From the NCBI RefSeq assembly GCF_014650715.1, contig NZ_BMVM01000006.1, forward strand, positions 1 through 64,000: a stretch of DNA of 64,000 bases, given 5' to 3'. The position numbers were made by a program, and so were the translations under genes. The notes under the pieces were generated by a model that saw nothing but the letters and a program-made list of their open reading frames with translations, had not been told where the DNA came from and made no database searches. The stretch comes from Streptomyces bluensis (lineage in GTDB: Bacteria > Actinomycetota > Actinomycetes > Streptomycetales > Streptomycetaceae). This document shows, one piece after another, positions 25,740 to 34,667 of the stretch; within the stretch, counting starts at the first letter, position 1; every line of letters starts with the position of its first letter.

Positions 25740-28037
25740 TCAGGCTTCCGTTCCCCCGTCCCCCACCACCCGCAGCAGCAACACGGCCCGCGCCGGCACC
25801 GTGATCTCCGTCCCCGCCCGGTGCTCCACGCCGGGCGGGTCCTGCTGGTCCTCGCGGGAGGTGTCGACGACCACCTCGTACCGCTCGGCCCACGGCGGAC
25901 CCGGCAGGACGAAGGACAGCGGGTGGTCCGCCGCGTGCAGTACCACCAGGAAACTCTCGTCGACCACCGGCACACCTCGCGCGTCGCGTCCCGGGATGTC
26001 CCGGCCGGAGAGGTACATGCCGAGGGTGGCGGCGGGCGCGTACCAGTCCTGTTCCGTCATCTCGGTGCCCCGGGCCGTGAACCACGCCAGGTCCCGCAGC
26101 CCGTCCGCCGAGTGCGCGCGTCCGGAGAAGAACGCCCGCCTGCGCAGCACCGGGTGCTCGTGGCGCAGCGCGATCAGCCGGGACGTCAGGTCGAACAGCG
26201 CCTTCCAGCCGGGTTCCCGAAGCAGTCCCCAGTCCAGCCAGCCTGTCGCGTTGTCCTGGCAGTACGCGTTGTTGTTGCCGCTCTGCGTCCGCCCCAGTTC
26301 GTCGCCCGCGACCAGCATCGGCACGCCCGTCGACAGCAGCAGGGTGGTCAGCAGGTTCCGCAACTGGCGGCGGCGCAGGGCGCGGACGCCCTCGTCGTCC
26401 GTCTCGCCCTCCGCCCCGCAGTTCCACGAGCGGTTGTCGTCCGTGCCGTCCCGGTTCCCCTCGCCGTTCGCCTCGTTGTGCTTGCGCTCGTACGACACCA
26501 GGTCGCGCAGGGTGAACCCGTCGTGCGCGGTGACGAAGTTGACCGAGGCGTAGGGGCGCCGGCCGCCCCAGGCGTACAGGTCGCTCGACCCCGACAGGCG
26601 GTACCCCAGATCGCGTACGTCGGGCAGGGCGCCGCGCCAGAAGTCCCGTACCGCGCCCCGGTACCGGTCGTTCCACTCCGTCCACAGGGGCGGGAACGCG
26701 CCCACCTGGTAGCCGCCCGCGCCCACGTCCCACGGCTCCGCGATCAGCTTCACCCGCCGCAGCACCGGGTCCTGGGCGATGACCGCGAGGAACGGGGACA
26801 GCATGTCGACGTCGTGCATGGACCTGGCCAGCGCGGCCGCCAGATCGAACCGGAAACCGTCCACCCCCATCTCCGTCACCCAGTACCGCAGCGAGTCCGT
26901 GATGAGCCTCAGGACCTGCGGCTGGACCACGTGCAGGGTGTTGCCGCAGCCGGTGTAGTCCGCGTACCGGCGGGCGTCGTGCTGCAGCCGGTAGTAGCCG
27001 CGGTTGTCGATCCCGCGCAGCGACAGCATCGGGCCCAGCTCGGACGCCTCCGCGGTGTGGTTGTAGACCACGTCGAGGATCACCTCGATGCCCGCCGCGT
27101 GCAGCGCCCGCACCATCCGCCTGAACTCGCCCACCTGCTGGCCGGTCGTGCCCGACGCCGCGTACGCCGCGTGCGGGGCGAAGTAGCCGATCGAGTTGTA
27201 GCCCCAGTAGTTGCGCAGGTTCCGCCGCAGCAGATGGTCCTCGTGGGCGAACTGGTGTACGGGCAGCAGCTCGACGGCCGTCACGCCCAGCCTCACCAGG
27301 TGCTCGATCGCCGCGGGGTGCGCCAACCCGGCGTACGTGCCGCGCAGTTCTTCGGGGATCCCCGGGTGCAGCTTCGTGAAGCCGCGTACGTGCAGCTCGT
27401 AGATCACCGAGTCCGCCCACGGAGTCTTCGGGCGGCGGTCGTCGAGCCATTCGTCGTCGGGCGCGTCGTCGTGGACGACGACTCCCTTCGGCACGTACGG
27501 CGCCGAGTCCCGGTCGTCGCGCACGGTGTCCGCGACCTGTTGCTGCGGCCAGTCACGGACGTGCCCGTACACCTCGGGCGGCAGCCTGCCGTAGTCGTTC
27601 CCGGCGCCCCCGTCCACGGCGCGGGCGTACGGGTCGAGGAGCAGCTTCGCCGGGTTCCAGCGGGCGCCGGTCCACGGGTCCCAGCGGCCGTGCACCCGGT
27701 AGCCGTACCGCTGTCCGGGCAGCACGCCCGGTACGAAGCCGTGCCAGATCTCGTGCGTCAGTTCGGTGAGCGGGACCCGCGTCTCCGCGCCCTCGGCGGA
27801 GAACAGACACAGCTCCACCGCCTCCGCCCCGCCCGACCACAGCGCGAAGTTGGTGCCCGCCACCCCGTCCGGTCCCACCCGGAACCGCGCCCCGAGCGGC
27901 ATGGGAGCCCCCGGCCACACGGGCGTCTGCGCGGTGTCGTCCGCCGTGCGCCGCCGCCTGCCGTTCAGCACGGCGGCCGGGCGCGCGGACGGTCCGCGTC
28001 CCTCCTGGACTGCCTCCTGCTCGGGTGCGCTCGCCAC
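25740..28037 (-). CDS. glgX: Glycogen debranching enzyme GlgX (GH13 isoamylase type)
   Basis: Cytosolic debranching enzyme of 765 residues that hydrolyses alpha-1,6 branches, usually after phosphorylase trimming. An N-terminal CBM48-like domain (PMPLGARFRVGPDGVAGTNF) precedes a GH13 barrel with ILDVVYNHTAEAS, nucleophile D398 (GFRFDLAAALAR), acid/base E434 (LIAEPWDVG) and VTAHDGFTLRDLVSYERKHN. GTG 28037 follows AGGAGG; the frame is open to 28148. It works with glgP at the start of the window: GlgP shortens outer chains and GlgX removes the stubs. Confidence 0.94.
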   Translation of the reverse strand: MASAPEQEAVQEGRGPSARPAAVLNGRRRRTADDTAQTPVWPGAPMPLGARFRVGPDGVAGTNFALWSGGAEAVELCLFSAEGAETRVPLTELTHEIWHGFVPGVLPGQRYGYRVHGRWDPWTGARWNPAKLLLDPYARAVDGGAGNDYGRLPPEVYGHVRDWPQQQVADTVRDDRDSAPYVPKGVVVHDDAPDDEWLDDRRPKTPWADSVIYELHVRGFTKLHPGIPEELRGTYAGLAHPAAIEHLVRLGVTAVELLPVHQFAHEDHLLRRNLRNYWGYNSIGYFAPHAAYAASGTTGQQVGEFRRMVRALHAAGIEVILDVVYNHTAEASELGPMLSLRGIDNRGYYRLQHDARRYADYTGCGNTLHVVQPQVLRLITDSLRYWVTEMGVDGFRFDLAAALARSMHDVDMLSPFLAVIAQDPVLRRVKLIAEPWDVGAGGYQVGAFPPLWTEWNDRYRGAVRDFWRGALPDVRDLGYRLSGSSDLYAWGGRRPYASVNFVTAHDGFTLRDLVSYERKHNEANGEGNRDGTDDNRSWNCGAEGETDDEGVRALRRRQLRNLLTTLLLSTGVPMLVAGDELGRTQSGNNNAYCQDNATGWLDWGLLREPGWKALFDLTSRLIALRHEHPVLRRRAFFSGRAHSADGLRDLAWFTARGTEMTEQDWYAPAATLGMYLSGRDIPGRDARGVPVVDESFLVVLHAADHPLSFVLPGPPWAERYEVVVDTSREDQQDPPGVEHRAGTEITVPARAVLLLRVVGDGGTEA

Positions 28038-28246
28038 CTCACGGCCTCCTGCGGCTCGGCGGAACGACCCTGCGGGGCCCGGGATGTCCCGTCCTGGCTC
28101 CCTGTCGCGTCGTTCTCCCCACAGTTCTGCCCAGACGGTGGCTCGCACTCACGTTTCCCCGAGGCGTGCGCCGTCGTTGGGCCGCACGTACTGCACTTTT
28201 CCGGGGGCCACCGTGCCCGCCCCCGGCCGGAAAGACAGAGGTCCGA

Positions 28247-29473
28247 GTGCCCATCACCACACATGCTCCCCGACGCGCCGGGGTCACGCTGGCTGCCGTA
28301 CTGACATGGGTGGGACTGGTGGCCGCGGCCTCCGGGTGCACGCCGGAGGGGTTCGACGGCAAGCCCGGAGCACCGAGCGGCACCATCCACGTCACACCGG
28401 CGGACGGAAGCAAGGACGTGCACGCCGACAAGCCGTTCGAGGTGCGGGTGCCCAGCGGGCGCCTGGAGTCGGTGAAGGTCGTCGTGTCACGGGACGCACA
28501 GGAGTCGCCCGTACGGGGGCGCATCTCCACCGACGGCCTGACCTGGCGCCCCACTGGCTCCGGCCGACTCGCGCTCGCCGCGAGATACACCGTCGACGCG
28601 GTGGCCCTCGACGGGGGCGGCCGCCGCTCCGCCCGCCACGTCACCTTCACGACATACGTCCCCGAGAAGCGCTTCATCGCCTACGCCGTGCCGGAGAACC
28701 GCGCGACCGTCGGCACCGGCATGATCGTGTCCCTGGAGTTCAACCGGGCGATCCAGAACCGGGCCGCCGTCGAGCGGGCCATCGCCGTGACCGCACGGCC
28801 CGCCGTGGAGATCCGCCCGCACTGGTTCGGCGCGAACCGGGTGGACTTCAGGCCCGAGCACTACTGGAAGCCCGGCACACGGGTCACCGTGGGTCTGCGG
28901 CTGAGAGACGTCGAGGGTGCGCGTGGTGTGTACGGCCTGCAGCACAGGACGTTCTCGTTCACCGTCGGCCGCCACCAGGTCAGCCTGGTCGACGCGGCCG
29001 CCCACACCATGCGGGTGTCCCGCGACGGCGAACTCCTCGCCACGGTCCCCATCACGGCCGGGGCGCCCGCGACGACGACGTACAACGGGAAGATGGTCGT
29101 CACCGAGATGCTGGAGGTGACGCGGATGGACGGCGCCACGGTCGGCTTCCGGAAGGCCGACGGCAAGAGCGAGTACGACATCCCGGACGTCCCGCACGCC
29201 ATGCGGCTCACCCGCTCGGGCACCTTCCTGCACGGCAACTACTGGGCGCCGGACGCCTTCGGGAACGCCAATGTCAGCCACGGTTGTGTGGGCCTGCGCG
29301 ATGTGAAGGGCGGCAGTTCGAGCACGCCCGCGGGCTGGTTCTTCGACCGCAGCCTCGTCGGCGACGTCGTCGAGGTCGTGGGCAGCCGTGACAGGACGGT
29401 CGCTCCCGACAACGGGCTCGGCGGGTGGAACATGGCCTGGGAGGAGTGGAAGGCGGGCGGCGCGGTGAAGTAG
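28247..29473 (+). CDS. L,D-transpeptidase lipoprotein (YkuD), copy 1
   Basis: Exported lipoprotein of 408 residues: lipobox AASGC with C32, two Ig-like domains (about 45-255), then a C-terminal YkuD catalytic domain. The catalytic box reads FLHGNYWAPDAFGN then SHGCVGLRDV, with nucleophile Cys in SHGC. It should form 3-3 cross-links in peptidoglycan, like mycobacterial Ldt enzymes with the same domain order. GTG 28247 follows AGAGG and begins the signal sequence; the frame is open from 28025. Divergent from glgX. Confidence 0.9.
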   Translation: MPITTHAPRRAGVTLAAVLTWVGLVAAASGCTPEGFDGKPGAPSGTIHVTPADGSKDVHADKPFEVRVPSGRLESVKVVVSRDAQESPVRGRISTDGLTWRPTGSGRLALAARYTVDAVALDGGGRRSARHVTFTTYVPEKRFIAYAVPENRATVGTGMIVSLEFNRAIQNRAAVERAIAVTARPAVEIRPHWFGANRVDFRPEHYWKPGTRVTVGLRLRDVEGARGVYGLQHRTFSFTVGRHQVSLVDAAAHTMRVSRDGELLATVPITAGAPATTTYNGKMVVTEMLEVTRMDGATVGFRKADGKSEYDIPDVPHAMRLTRSGTFLHGNYWAPDAFGNANVSHGCVGLRDVKGGSSSTPAGWFFDRSLVGDVVEVVGSRDRTVAPDNGLGGWNMAWEEWKAGGAVK

Positions 29474-29673
29474 GCCCACCGGGCGGCGACATGGCGCGGA
29501 TATCGGAGGCGGGCGGACGGAACGGGATGGCGGCCACGGCGGTCCTACTTGGGACGGAACAGTGACCATCACGAGGCCCCCGCCATCCCGATCTTGCGGT
29601 TAACGTACGCACAAACGCGCGGGACGCGTTGGGGGTGCGGGCCTGAACAGGCCGTGCGAGGGGAGACACGAAC

Positions 29674-30933
29674 GTGAACGGGCGACCGATATCGGGGGCG
29701 TCGGTTGGTGCGCGGACCCGGAGGAACCGGCGCAGCCAGGGGATACCGGCACTGCTGCTGGGGGCGTTGCTTCTCACGGTGACCGCGTGCGGCGGCGGAG
29801 GCGGAGAGTCGGACTCCGGCTCCGACAAGGGGCAGGGGGGCAAGGGCTCCTCCGGCACGGTCGGCAGCAAGGCCTCCGAGGCCGTGGTGACCATAGCCCC
29901 GAAGAACGGCGCCGACGAGGTGAAGACCAGCGGCGCCCTTGAGGTCACCGCAGCCAAGGGGAAGTTGACCGAGGTCACGGTCAAGGACTCCAAGGGCGAG
30001 AAGATAGCGGGGAAGATCACGCAGGACGGCGCCGGATGGGCGCCGTCGACCCACCTCGCCTCGGACACCACGTACACGGTCCGCGCCGTCGCCGAGGACA
30101 GGGAAGGCCGCAGGGCCACCGAGGAGTCCTCGTTCACCACACTGAATCCGAAGAACACCTTCGTGGGCACCTTCACACCCGAGGACGGCTCCACGGTCGG
30201 CGTCGGCATGCCGTTCTCGCTCCGCTTCACCCGCGGCATCACGGCTCCCGAGGACGTCGAGAAGGCCATCACCATAAAGACCGAGCCGGCCGTCGACGTC
30301 GAGGGCCACTGGTTCGGCAACGACCGCCTCGACTTCCGCCCCGAGAAGTACTGGAAGCCCGGCACGAAGGTGACGGTCGACCTCAACCTCGACGGGGTCG
30401 AGGGCCGCCCCGGCGTCTACGGCGAGCAGGACAAGAAGGTCTCCTTCACCATAGGCCGCAGCCAGATCTCCACCGTCGACGTCAAGACCAAGAAGATGAC
30501 CGTCGAGCGCGACGGCAAGGTCATCAAGACCATCCCCGTCACCACCGGCAAGGCCGGCTACGACACCTGGAACGGGCAGATGGTCATCAGTGAACGTCTC
30601 ACCGTGACCCGTATGAACGGTGACACCGTCGGCTACGACGGCGAGTACGACATCAAGGACGTCCCGCACGCCCAGCGCCTGACGACCTCCGGCACCTTCA
30701 TCCACGGCAACTACTGGGGCGGCGACGCCTTCGGCAACTACAACGCCAGCCACGGCTGCATCGGGCTGCGTGACGTGCGCGGCGGCTACGACAAGAACAT
30801 CTCGGCGGCCTGGTTCTTCAACCGCTCGATGACCGGCGACGTGGTGATCGTGAAGAACGCCAACGAGCGGACCGTCGACCCGGACAACGGGCTCAACGGA
30901 TGGAACATGTCGTGGGAGAAGTGGAAGGCGTAG
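29674..30933 (+). CDS. L,D-transpeptidase lipoprotein (YkuD), copy 2
   Basis: Paralogue of the preceding gene, 419 residues: lipobox TVTAC with C39, a Gly/Ser linker, Ig-like domains with TYTVRAVAEDREGRRATEES and HWFGNDRLDFRPEKYWKPGT, and a YkuD domain with FIHGNYWGGDAFGNYNASHG then CIGLRD. GTG 29674 follows GAGGGGAG. The copies share the DNGLxGWNMxWExWKA end. The 200-base gap between them holds its own likely promoter (GCGGTTAACGTACGC near 29595), so they are probably regulated separately. Confidence 0.92.
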   Translation: MNGRPISGASVGARTRRNRRSQGIPALLLGALLLTVTACGGGGGESDSGSDKGQGGKGSSGTVGSKASEAVVTIAPKNGADEVKTSGALEVTAAKGKLTEVTVKDSKGEKIAGKITQDGAGWAPSTHLASDTTYTVRAVAEDREGRRATEESSFTTLNPKNTFVGTFTPEDGSTVGVGMPFSLRFTRGITAPEDVEKAITIKTEPAVDVEGHWFGNDRLDFRPEKYWKPGTKVTVDLNLDGVEGRPGVYGEQDKKVSFTIGRSQISTVDVKTKKMTVERDGKVIKTIPVTTGKAGYDTWNGQMVISERLTVTRMNGDTVGYDGEYDIKDVPHAQRLTTSGTFIHGNYWGGDAFGNYNASHGCIGLRDVRGGYDKNISAAWFFNRSMTGDVVIVKNANERTVDPDNGLNGWNMSWEKWKA

Positions 30934-30972
30934 GGGCCCCATTCCGCGTGAGTCACCGTTAACCTGCGGTGC

Positions 30973-31740
30973 ATGACCGTGCATCTCGAAGTCGCCGAAG
31001 GCGTCGGCACCATCCGCCTCGACCGCCCGCCGATGAACGCCCTGGACATCGCCACACAGGACCGTCTCAAGGAACTCGCCGAGGAGGCCGCGAACCGCGC
31101 GGACGTGCGCGCGGTGGTCCTGTACGGCGGGGAGAAGGTGTTCGCGGCGGGCGCGGACATCAAGGAGATGCAGGCCATGGACCACGCGGCGATGGTCGTG
31201 CGCTCCCGAGCGCTGCAGGACTCCTTCACCGCCGTGGCCCGCATCCCCAAGCCGGTCGTGGCCGCCGTCACGGGGTACGCGCTGGGCGGTGGCTGTGAGC
31301 TCGCGCTCTGTGCGGACTACCGCATCGCCGCCGACAACGCGAAACTCGGGCAGCCGGAGATCCTGCTGGGCCTGATCCCGGGCGCGGGCGGCACCCAGCG
31401 CCTGTCCCGGCTGATCGGCCCGTCCAGGGCCAAGGACCTCATCTTCACGGGCCGCATGGTGAAGGCCGACGAGGCCCTCACGCTGGGCCTCGTCGACCGG
31501 GTCGTACCGGCCGGCGAGGTCTACACGCAGGCGCACGAGTGGGCCGCGAAGCTCGCCCAGGGCCCGGCGATCGCGCTGCGCGCGGCCAAGGAGTCGATCG
31601 ACACGGGCCTGGAGACGGACATCGAGACCGGGCTCGCCGTGGAACGGAACTGGTTCGCGGGTCTGTTCGCGACGGAGGACCGGGAGCGCGGAATGCGGAG
31701 CTTCGTGGAGGAGGGGCCGGGAAAGGCGAAGTTCGTGTGA
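30973..31740 (+). CDS. Enoyl-CoA hydratase/isomerase (crotonase family)
   Basis: Soluble crotonase of 255 residues. Oxyanion-hole segments VFAAGADIKEMQ and YALGGGCELALCADYRIA are present; both hydratase glutamates are found (GGCELAL and GQPEILLGLIPGAGG), which favours a true 2-enoyl-CoA hydratase of fatty-acid breakdown. The last residues AKFV resemble other actinobacterial members. The 39-base gap after the transpeptidase has no strong Shine-Dalgarno; the GTTAAC near 30958 may belong to a promoter. Confidence 0.88.
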   Translation: MTVHLEVAEGVGTIRLDRPPMNALDIATQDRLKELAEEAANRADVRAVVLYGGEKVFAAGADIKEMQAMDHAAMVVRSRALQDSFTAVARIPKPVVAAVTGYALGGGCELALCADYRIAADNAKLGQPEILLGLIPGAGGTQRLSRLIGPSRAKDLIFTGRMVKADEALTLGLVDRVVPAGEVYTQAHEWAAKLAQGPAIALRAAKESIDTGLETDIETGLAVERNWFAGLFATEDRERGMRSFVEEGPGKAKFV

Positions 31741-32056
31741 CCCGGACTGACGCCGTCCGTACGGTGATGCGTTCCACACCGAAGTTCCGCTGATCCACTT
31801 GCAGTTGACGTGGTGTCTTACCCGTGTCCCTCAATGGGGCGGTTTATCGGAACCTTAAGACAACCTTAAGCAATGCCTGGGCCGGTCGACTGGCGATCGC
31901 CTCATTCCGGCGAATCACCGCAGCTCGGCCGGTGTATGGCACCCTCTTTCCTGCCTGTGACATATGCCAGAAGAACCCCGTGGAAAGGAAGGCCCCAGGG
32001 GGCCTATTCCTGAGGAACGGCCCCGAACGAGGCCATGGGCGGCCATGATGGGGGGC
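31741..32056. other. Intergenic region upstream of the SpoIIAB-like ATPase
   Basis: No supported gene. Two direct copies of ACCTTAAG (about 31853 and 31863) in an AT-rich patch may be a regulator site. A short GC-rich dyad GGCCCC/GGGGCC lies near 31992-32005. In-frame ATGs at 31964 and 32045 are possible alternative starts of the next gene. Confidence 0.4.
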
Positions 32057-32560
32057 ATGGCGGGGCTGGAGGGTGTCGAACAGCCGCGGCGGCACGGGAG
32101 TGCGACCGCGGCGCGCTGGTCGCCTGCGGTTGAGGACGAACGGGCCCTGAAGGCACTGGAGTTGTTCGGCAACCCCGCTGAGGCCGAGGTTCCCCTGCCG
32201 TCCCGTCCCGAGTCCGCGGCCACCGCCCGGCGGCTGACCCAGATCGTCGTGCTCCGCCACTGGGGGCTCTCGCCGAAGCTGACCGAGGACGCGGTTCTGC
32301 TCGTCTCGGAACTCGTCGGCAACGCCGTGCGTCACACCGGCGCCCGTGTCTTCGGGCTGCGGATGCGCCGCCGGCGCCGCTGGATCCGGGTCGAGGTGCG
32401 CGACCCCTCGCGGGGCCTACCCTGTCTCATGCCCGTCCAGGAACTGGACATCAGCGGCCGTGGCCTCTTCCTCGTCGACACCCTCGCGGATCGCTGGGGT
32501 GTCGACCTGCTGCCCCGCGGCAAGACGACCTGGTTCGAAATGCGGGCACCCGACCGCTAG
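32057..32560 (+). CDS. SpoIIAB/RsbW-like ATP-binding regulatory protein
   Basis: Small HATPase_c protein of 167 residues, the orphan anti-sigma-factor-kinase type very common in Streptomyces. The ATP-binding boxes are seen: N-box VSELVGNAVRHTGARV, G1 VEVRDPSRG, G2 ISGRGLFLVDTLADRWG. No membrane segment. ATG 32057 follows a G-rich Shine-Dalgarno. The stop TAG is the first three bases of a perfect inverted repeat. Its target (an anti-anti-sigma or other partner) is not encoded next to it. Confidence 0.85.
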   Translation: MAGLEGVEQPRRHGSATAARWSPAVEDERALKALELFGNPAEAEVPLPSRPESAATARRLTQIVVLRHWGLSPKLTEDAVLLVSELVGNAVRHTGARVFGLRMRRRRRWIRVEVRDPSRGLPCLMPVQELDISGRGLFLVDTLADRWGVDLLPRGKTTWFEMRAPDR

Positions 32561-32626
32561 GGCCTGTCGTCAAACTACCGTCTGCCGCCCTTCGGGCGAA
32601 CGACGGTAGTTTGACGACAGGCCCTA
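32558..32626. repeat. Perfect 25-bp inverted repeat abutting a stop codon
   Basis: Arms 32558-32582 and 32602-32626 are exact reverse complements, beginning TAGGGCCTGTCGTCAAACTA and ending in its complement, around a small GCCGCCCTTCGGGCG core hairpin. The TAG of the ATPase gene is the left end of the repeat. It should fold into a very stable hairpin and may serve as terminator; the form suggests a MITE-like element. Confidence 0.85.
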
Positions 32627-32661
32627 ACGGGATACACCGGTGCAGGGACCCCTGTGGGCTC

Positions 32662-33300
32662 TCAGTGGGCGACGAGGAGCGCCTCCGCGCCCACGGGGCG
32701 GTAACCGGCCGCCTGGAACGCTCGCACACTGCGAGCGTTCCCCGGGGCCGACTGGGCCCAGACCGGCTCCCCGCCCGCCAACTGCCGCGCGGCCGACGCG
32801 AGCGCCCGCCCCAGCCCCCGGTGCCGTACCCCCTCGGCCACCTCCACCGCGGCCTCCAGCCGCCCCGCGACCCCGCGTCCCAGAACGAGCACACCGCCGT
32901 CGGCTGCCCACACCCGGACGCCGTCACGGTACTTCCGGGCCCGGACGACCCGAGGATGCTCCGGATCGCGGATCTCCGTCAGCGCGACCGAGGGCTCCCC
33001 GGGCAGCGCGGAGGCGACGGTGAGCATGTCGATCGTGTCACTCGACCGCCCCGTACGCTCCATGAACGCCACCAGGAACCGCGGGTTCATGGTCGCGGCC
33101 AGCGCGTCGCACCCCAGGGAGCCCAGCGTCTCGTGCACCCACGCCGGATCCTCGTCCGTGAAGACCACCGAGTGCGCCGTGAAGGCGAGGACGCCGGCGT
33201 CGCGGTGGGAGTGCTGGCGGACGACGGTCACGCCTCCGTCGGCGGGCGGGAAGCTCCCACGAGCCGCCGCATCCAGAATGTTCCGCAGAGTGCCGGCCAA
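32662..33300 (-). CDS. GNAT-family N-acetyltransferase
   Basis: Protein of 212 residues with a C-terminal GNAT fold. The acetyl-CoA loop region is VAEGVRHRGLGRALASAARQ and is followed by VWAQSAPGNARSVRAFQAAG. The N-terminal half (LRNILDAAARGSFPPADGGV, DAGVLAFTAHSVVFTDEDPAW) is typical of a Streptomyces subgroup without a known substrate. TTG 33300 is proposed because it follows AGGGGGAGAGG and no ATG/GTG start fits; a GTG further up at about 33345 is the alternative. Divergent from the MerR gene, whose operator may also control it. Confidence 0.75.
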   Translation of the reverse strand: MAGTLRNILDAAARGSFPPADGGVTVVRQHSHRDAGVLAFTAHSVVFTDEDPAWVHETLGSLGCDALAATMNPRFLVAFMERTGRSSDTIDMLTVASALPGEPSVALTEIRDPEHPRVVRARKYRDGVRVWAADGGVLVLGRGVAGRLEAAVEVAEGVRHRGLGRALASAARQLAGGEPVWAQSAPGNARSVRAFQAAGYRPVGAEALLVAH

Positions 33301-33352
33301 GACGCCTCTCCCCCTTCGCCGGGATTCGTCCCAAGCCGCCACCAGAACGTGC

Positions 33353-33383
33353 TTGAGTCTCCAGCCACTGGAAGGCCCAGACT
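33353..33383 (+). promoter_or_regulatory. MerR-type promoter with 19-bp spacer
   Basis: A TTGAGT (-35, 33353-33358) and CAGACT (-10, 33378-33383) are separated by 19 bp holding the dyad CTCCAG-CCA-CTGGAA (33359-33373). An over-long spacer with a central dyad is the hallmark of MerR-family promoters. The predicted transcript starts at about the ATG 33391, so the regulator would be autoregulated and leaderless. Confidence 0.7.
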
Positions 33384-33390
33384 CCCAGAC

Positions 33391-34305
33391 ATGATCGACG
33401 ACCGCACCGGACTTTTCACCATCGGCCGGCTGGCGCGGGCCACGGGCCTTTCCGTGCGCACCATCCGCTACTGGTCCGACGAGGGCGTCCTGCACCCGGT
33501 GACCCGCAGCGAGGGCGGCTACCGGCTGTACGACGCGGATGCGGTGGCCCGCCTCGAACTCATCCGCACCCTGCGCGAGCTGGGCCTCGGCCTGGACGAC
33601 GTCCGCAGGGTGGTGGCGGGCGAGACGACGGTCGCGGAGGTCGCGGTCACCCATGTGGCGGCCCTTGACGCACAGATCCGCGCCCTGAAGCTGACCCGGG
33701 CGGTGCTGTCGACCGTGGCGCGACGCGGTTCGACCGCGGAGGAGATGACACTCATGAACAAGCTGGCGCGGCTGTCGACCGCCGAACGCACACGCATCAT
33801 CGACGACTTCATGGAGGAGACCTTCGGGGGCCTCGACACGGCGGACCCGGACATCCGCACCCGGATGCGGTTCACCGTCGCCGACCTGCCCGACGACCCG
33901 ACGCCCGAGCAGGTGGACGCATGGGTGGAGCTCGCGGAGCTGTTGCAGGACCCCGGATTCCGGGCGCGCATGCGGAGGACGATCGAATTCAACGCCGCGG
34001 ACCGGGGGCCGGAGGTGCCGCCCGGCACTTCCCTGTGGTTCATGAGCCGCCTGGTGCAGCTCGCGGCACAGGCGCGGGAACAGGGCATCGACCCCGAGTC
34101 GCCGCGCGCCGAGGAAGTGCTGGACCCGCTGCTCGGCAACGCCGACCGGGCCTCCGTACTCGCACGCATGGAGTCCGCCGCGCACGCCGAAATGGCCCGC
34201 TTCCGGGAGCTCACGGCGCTCGTCCGGGGCACCGAACCGCTGCCCACGCACGCCGAGGAGTTCGCCTGGGTGGTCGCCGCGTTGCGGGCCAGGCTCGCCG
34301 GTTAG
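33391..34305 (+). CDS. MerR-family transcriptional regulator
   Basis: Regulator of 304 residues. N-terminal winged helix: LFTIGRLARATGLSVRTIRY WSDEGVLHPV, then the coiled dimer helix (about 75-110). The long C-terminal part (about 120-304) is helical and of no family known to me; it includes ERTRIIDDFMEETFGGLDT and could bind an effector. ATG 33391 agrees with the promoter upstream; the frame stays open to 32611 through the divergent GNAT gene, a shadow. Likely targets are itself and perhaps the GNAT gene. Confidence 0.85.
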   Translation: MIDDRTGLFTIGRLARATGLSVRTIRYWSDEGVLHPVTRSEGGYRLYDADAVARLELIRTLRELGLGLDDVRRVVAGETTVAEVAVTHVAALDAQIRALKLTRAVLSTVARRGSTAEEMTLMNKLARLSTAERTRIIDDFMEETFGGLDTADPDIRTRMRFTVADLPDDPTPEQVDAWVELAELLQDPGFRARMRRTIEFNAADRGPEVPPGTSLWFMSRLVQLAAQAREQGIDPESPRAEEVLDPLLGNADRASVLARMESAAHAEMARFRELTALVRGTEPLPTHAEEFAWVVAALRARLAG

Positions 34306-34369
34306 TCTGAGCCCGCCGACCAAGGCTGTGTCGTACGACAGCACGAAAGCACGATGAAGGGGCGGACCG

Positions 34370-34582
34370 GTGGCGGACATCGACGAAGCACGCACGCAGT
34401 TCCAGCGGATGGACAAGGACGGTGACGGGTTCATCACCGCCGCCGAGTTCAAGGCCGCCCTGGCCCAGAAGGGCGACTGGCACGTCACCGAGTCGGTGGC
34501 CGAGGCCGTCATCGGCGCCCAGGACCTCAACGGCGACAAGCTGCTCTCGTTCGAGGAGTTCTGGGGCCACCTCAACAAGTGA
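34370..34582 (+). CDS. Small EF-hand calcium-binding protein
   Basis: A 70-residue acidic protein with two EF-hands: loop 1 DKDGDGFITAAE (about residues 14-25), loop 2 DLNGDKLLSFEE (about 50-61). Both loops hold the canonical Asp/Glu ligands. It resembles Streptomyces CabB/CabD-type proteins. GTG 34370 follows AAGGGG. Single gene with a bidirectional terminator downstream. A calcium buffer or sensor role is inferred. Confidence 0.9.
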   Translation: MADIDEARTQFQRMDKDGDGFITAAEFKAALAQKGDWHVTESVAEAVIGAQDLNGDKLLSFEEFWGHLNK

Positions 34583-34590
34583 GCCCGTAA

Positions 34591-34632
34591 GGAGAGGGTG
34601 CCCACGCGAACCGCGCGGCGGGCACCCTCTCC
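34591..34632. terminator. Bidirectional terminator
   Basis: Perfect 13-bp stem GGAGAGGGTGCCC / GGGCACCCTCTCC with a 16-base loop, between the EF-hand gene and the converging GH25 gene. Confidence 0.85.
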
Positions 34633-34667
34633 CGTTGTCTCCTGGCTCGGGCGGGGCTGGGAGAAGG

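Noticed and set aside
23779..27450. 1223-residue frame fusing the ABC transporter to sequence upstream
   Set aside because: The part beyond 25662 is the wrong frame of glgX; the true ABC N-terminus begins at 25662.
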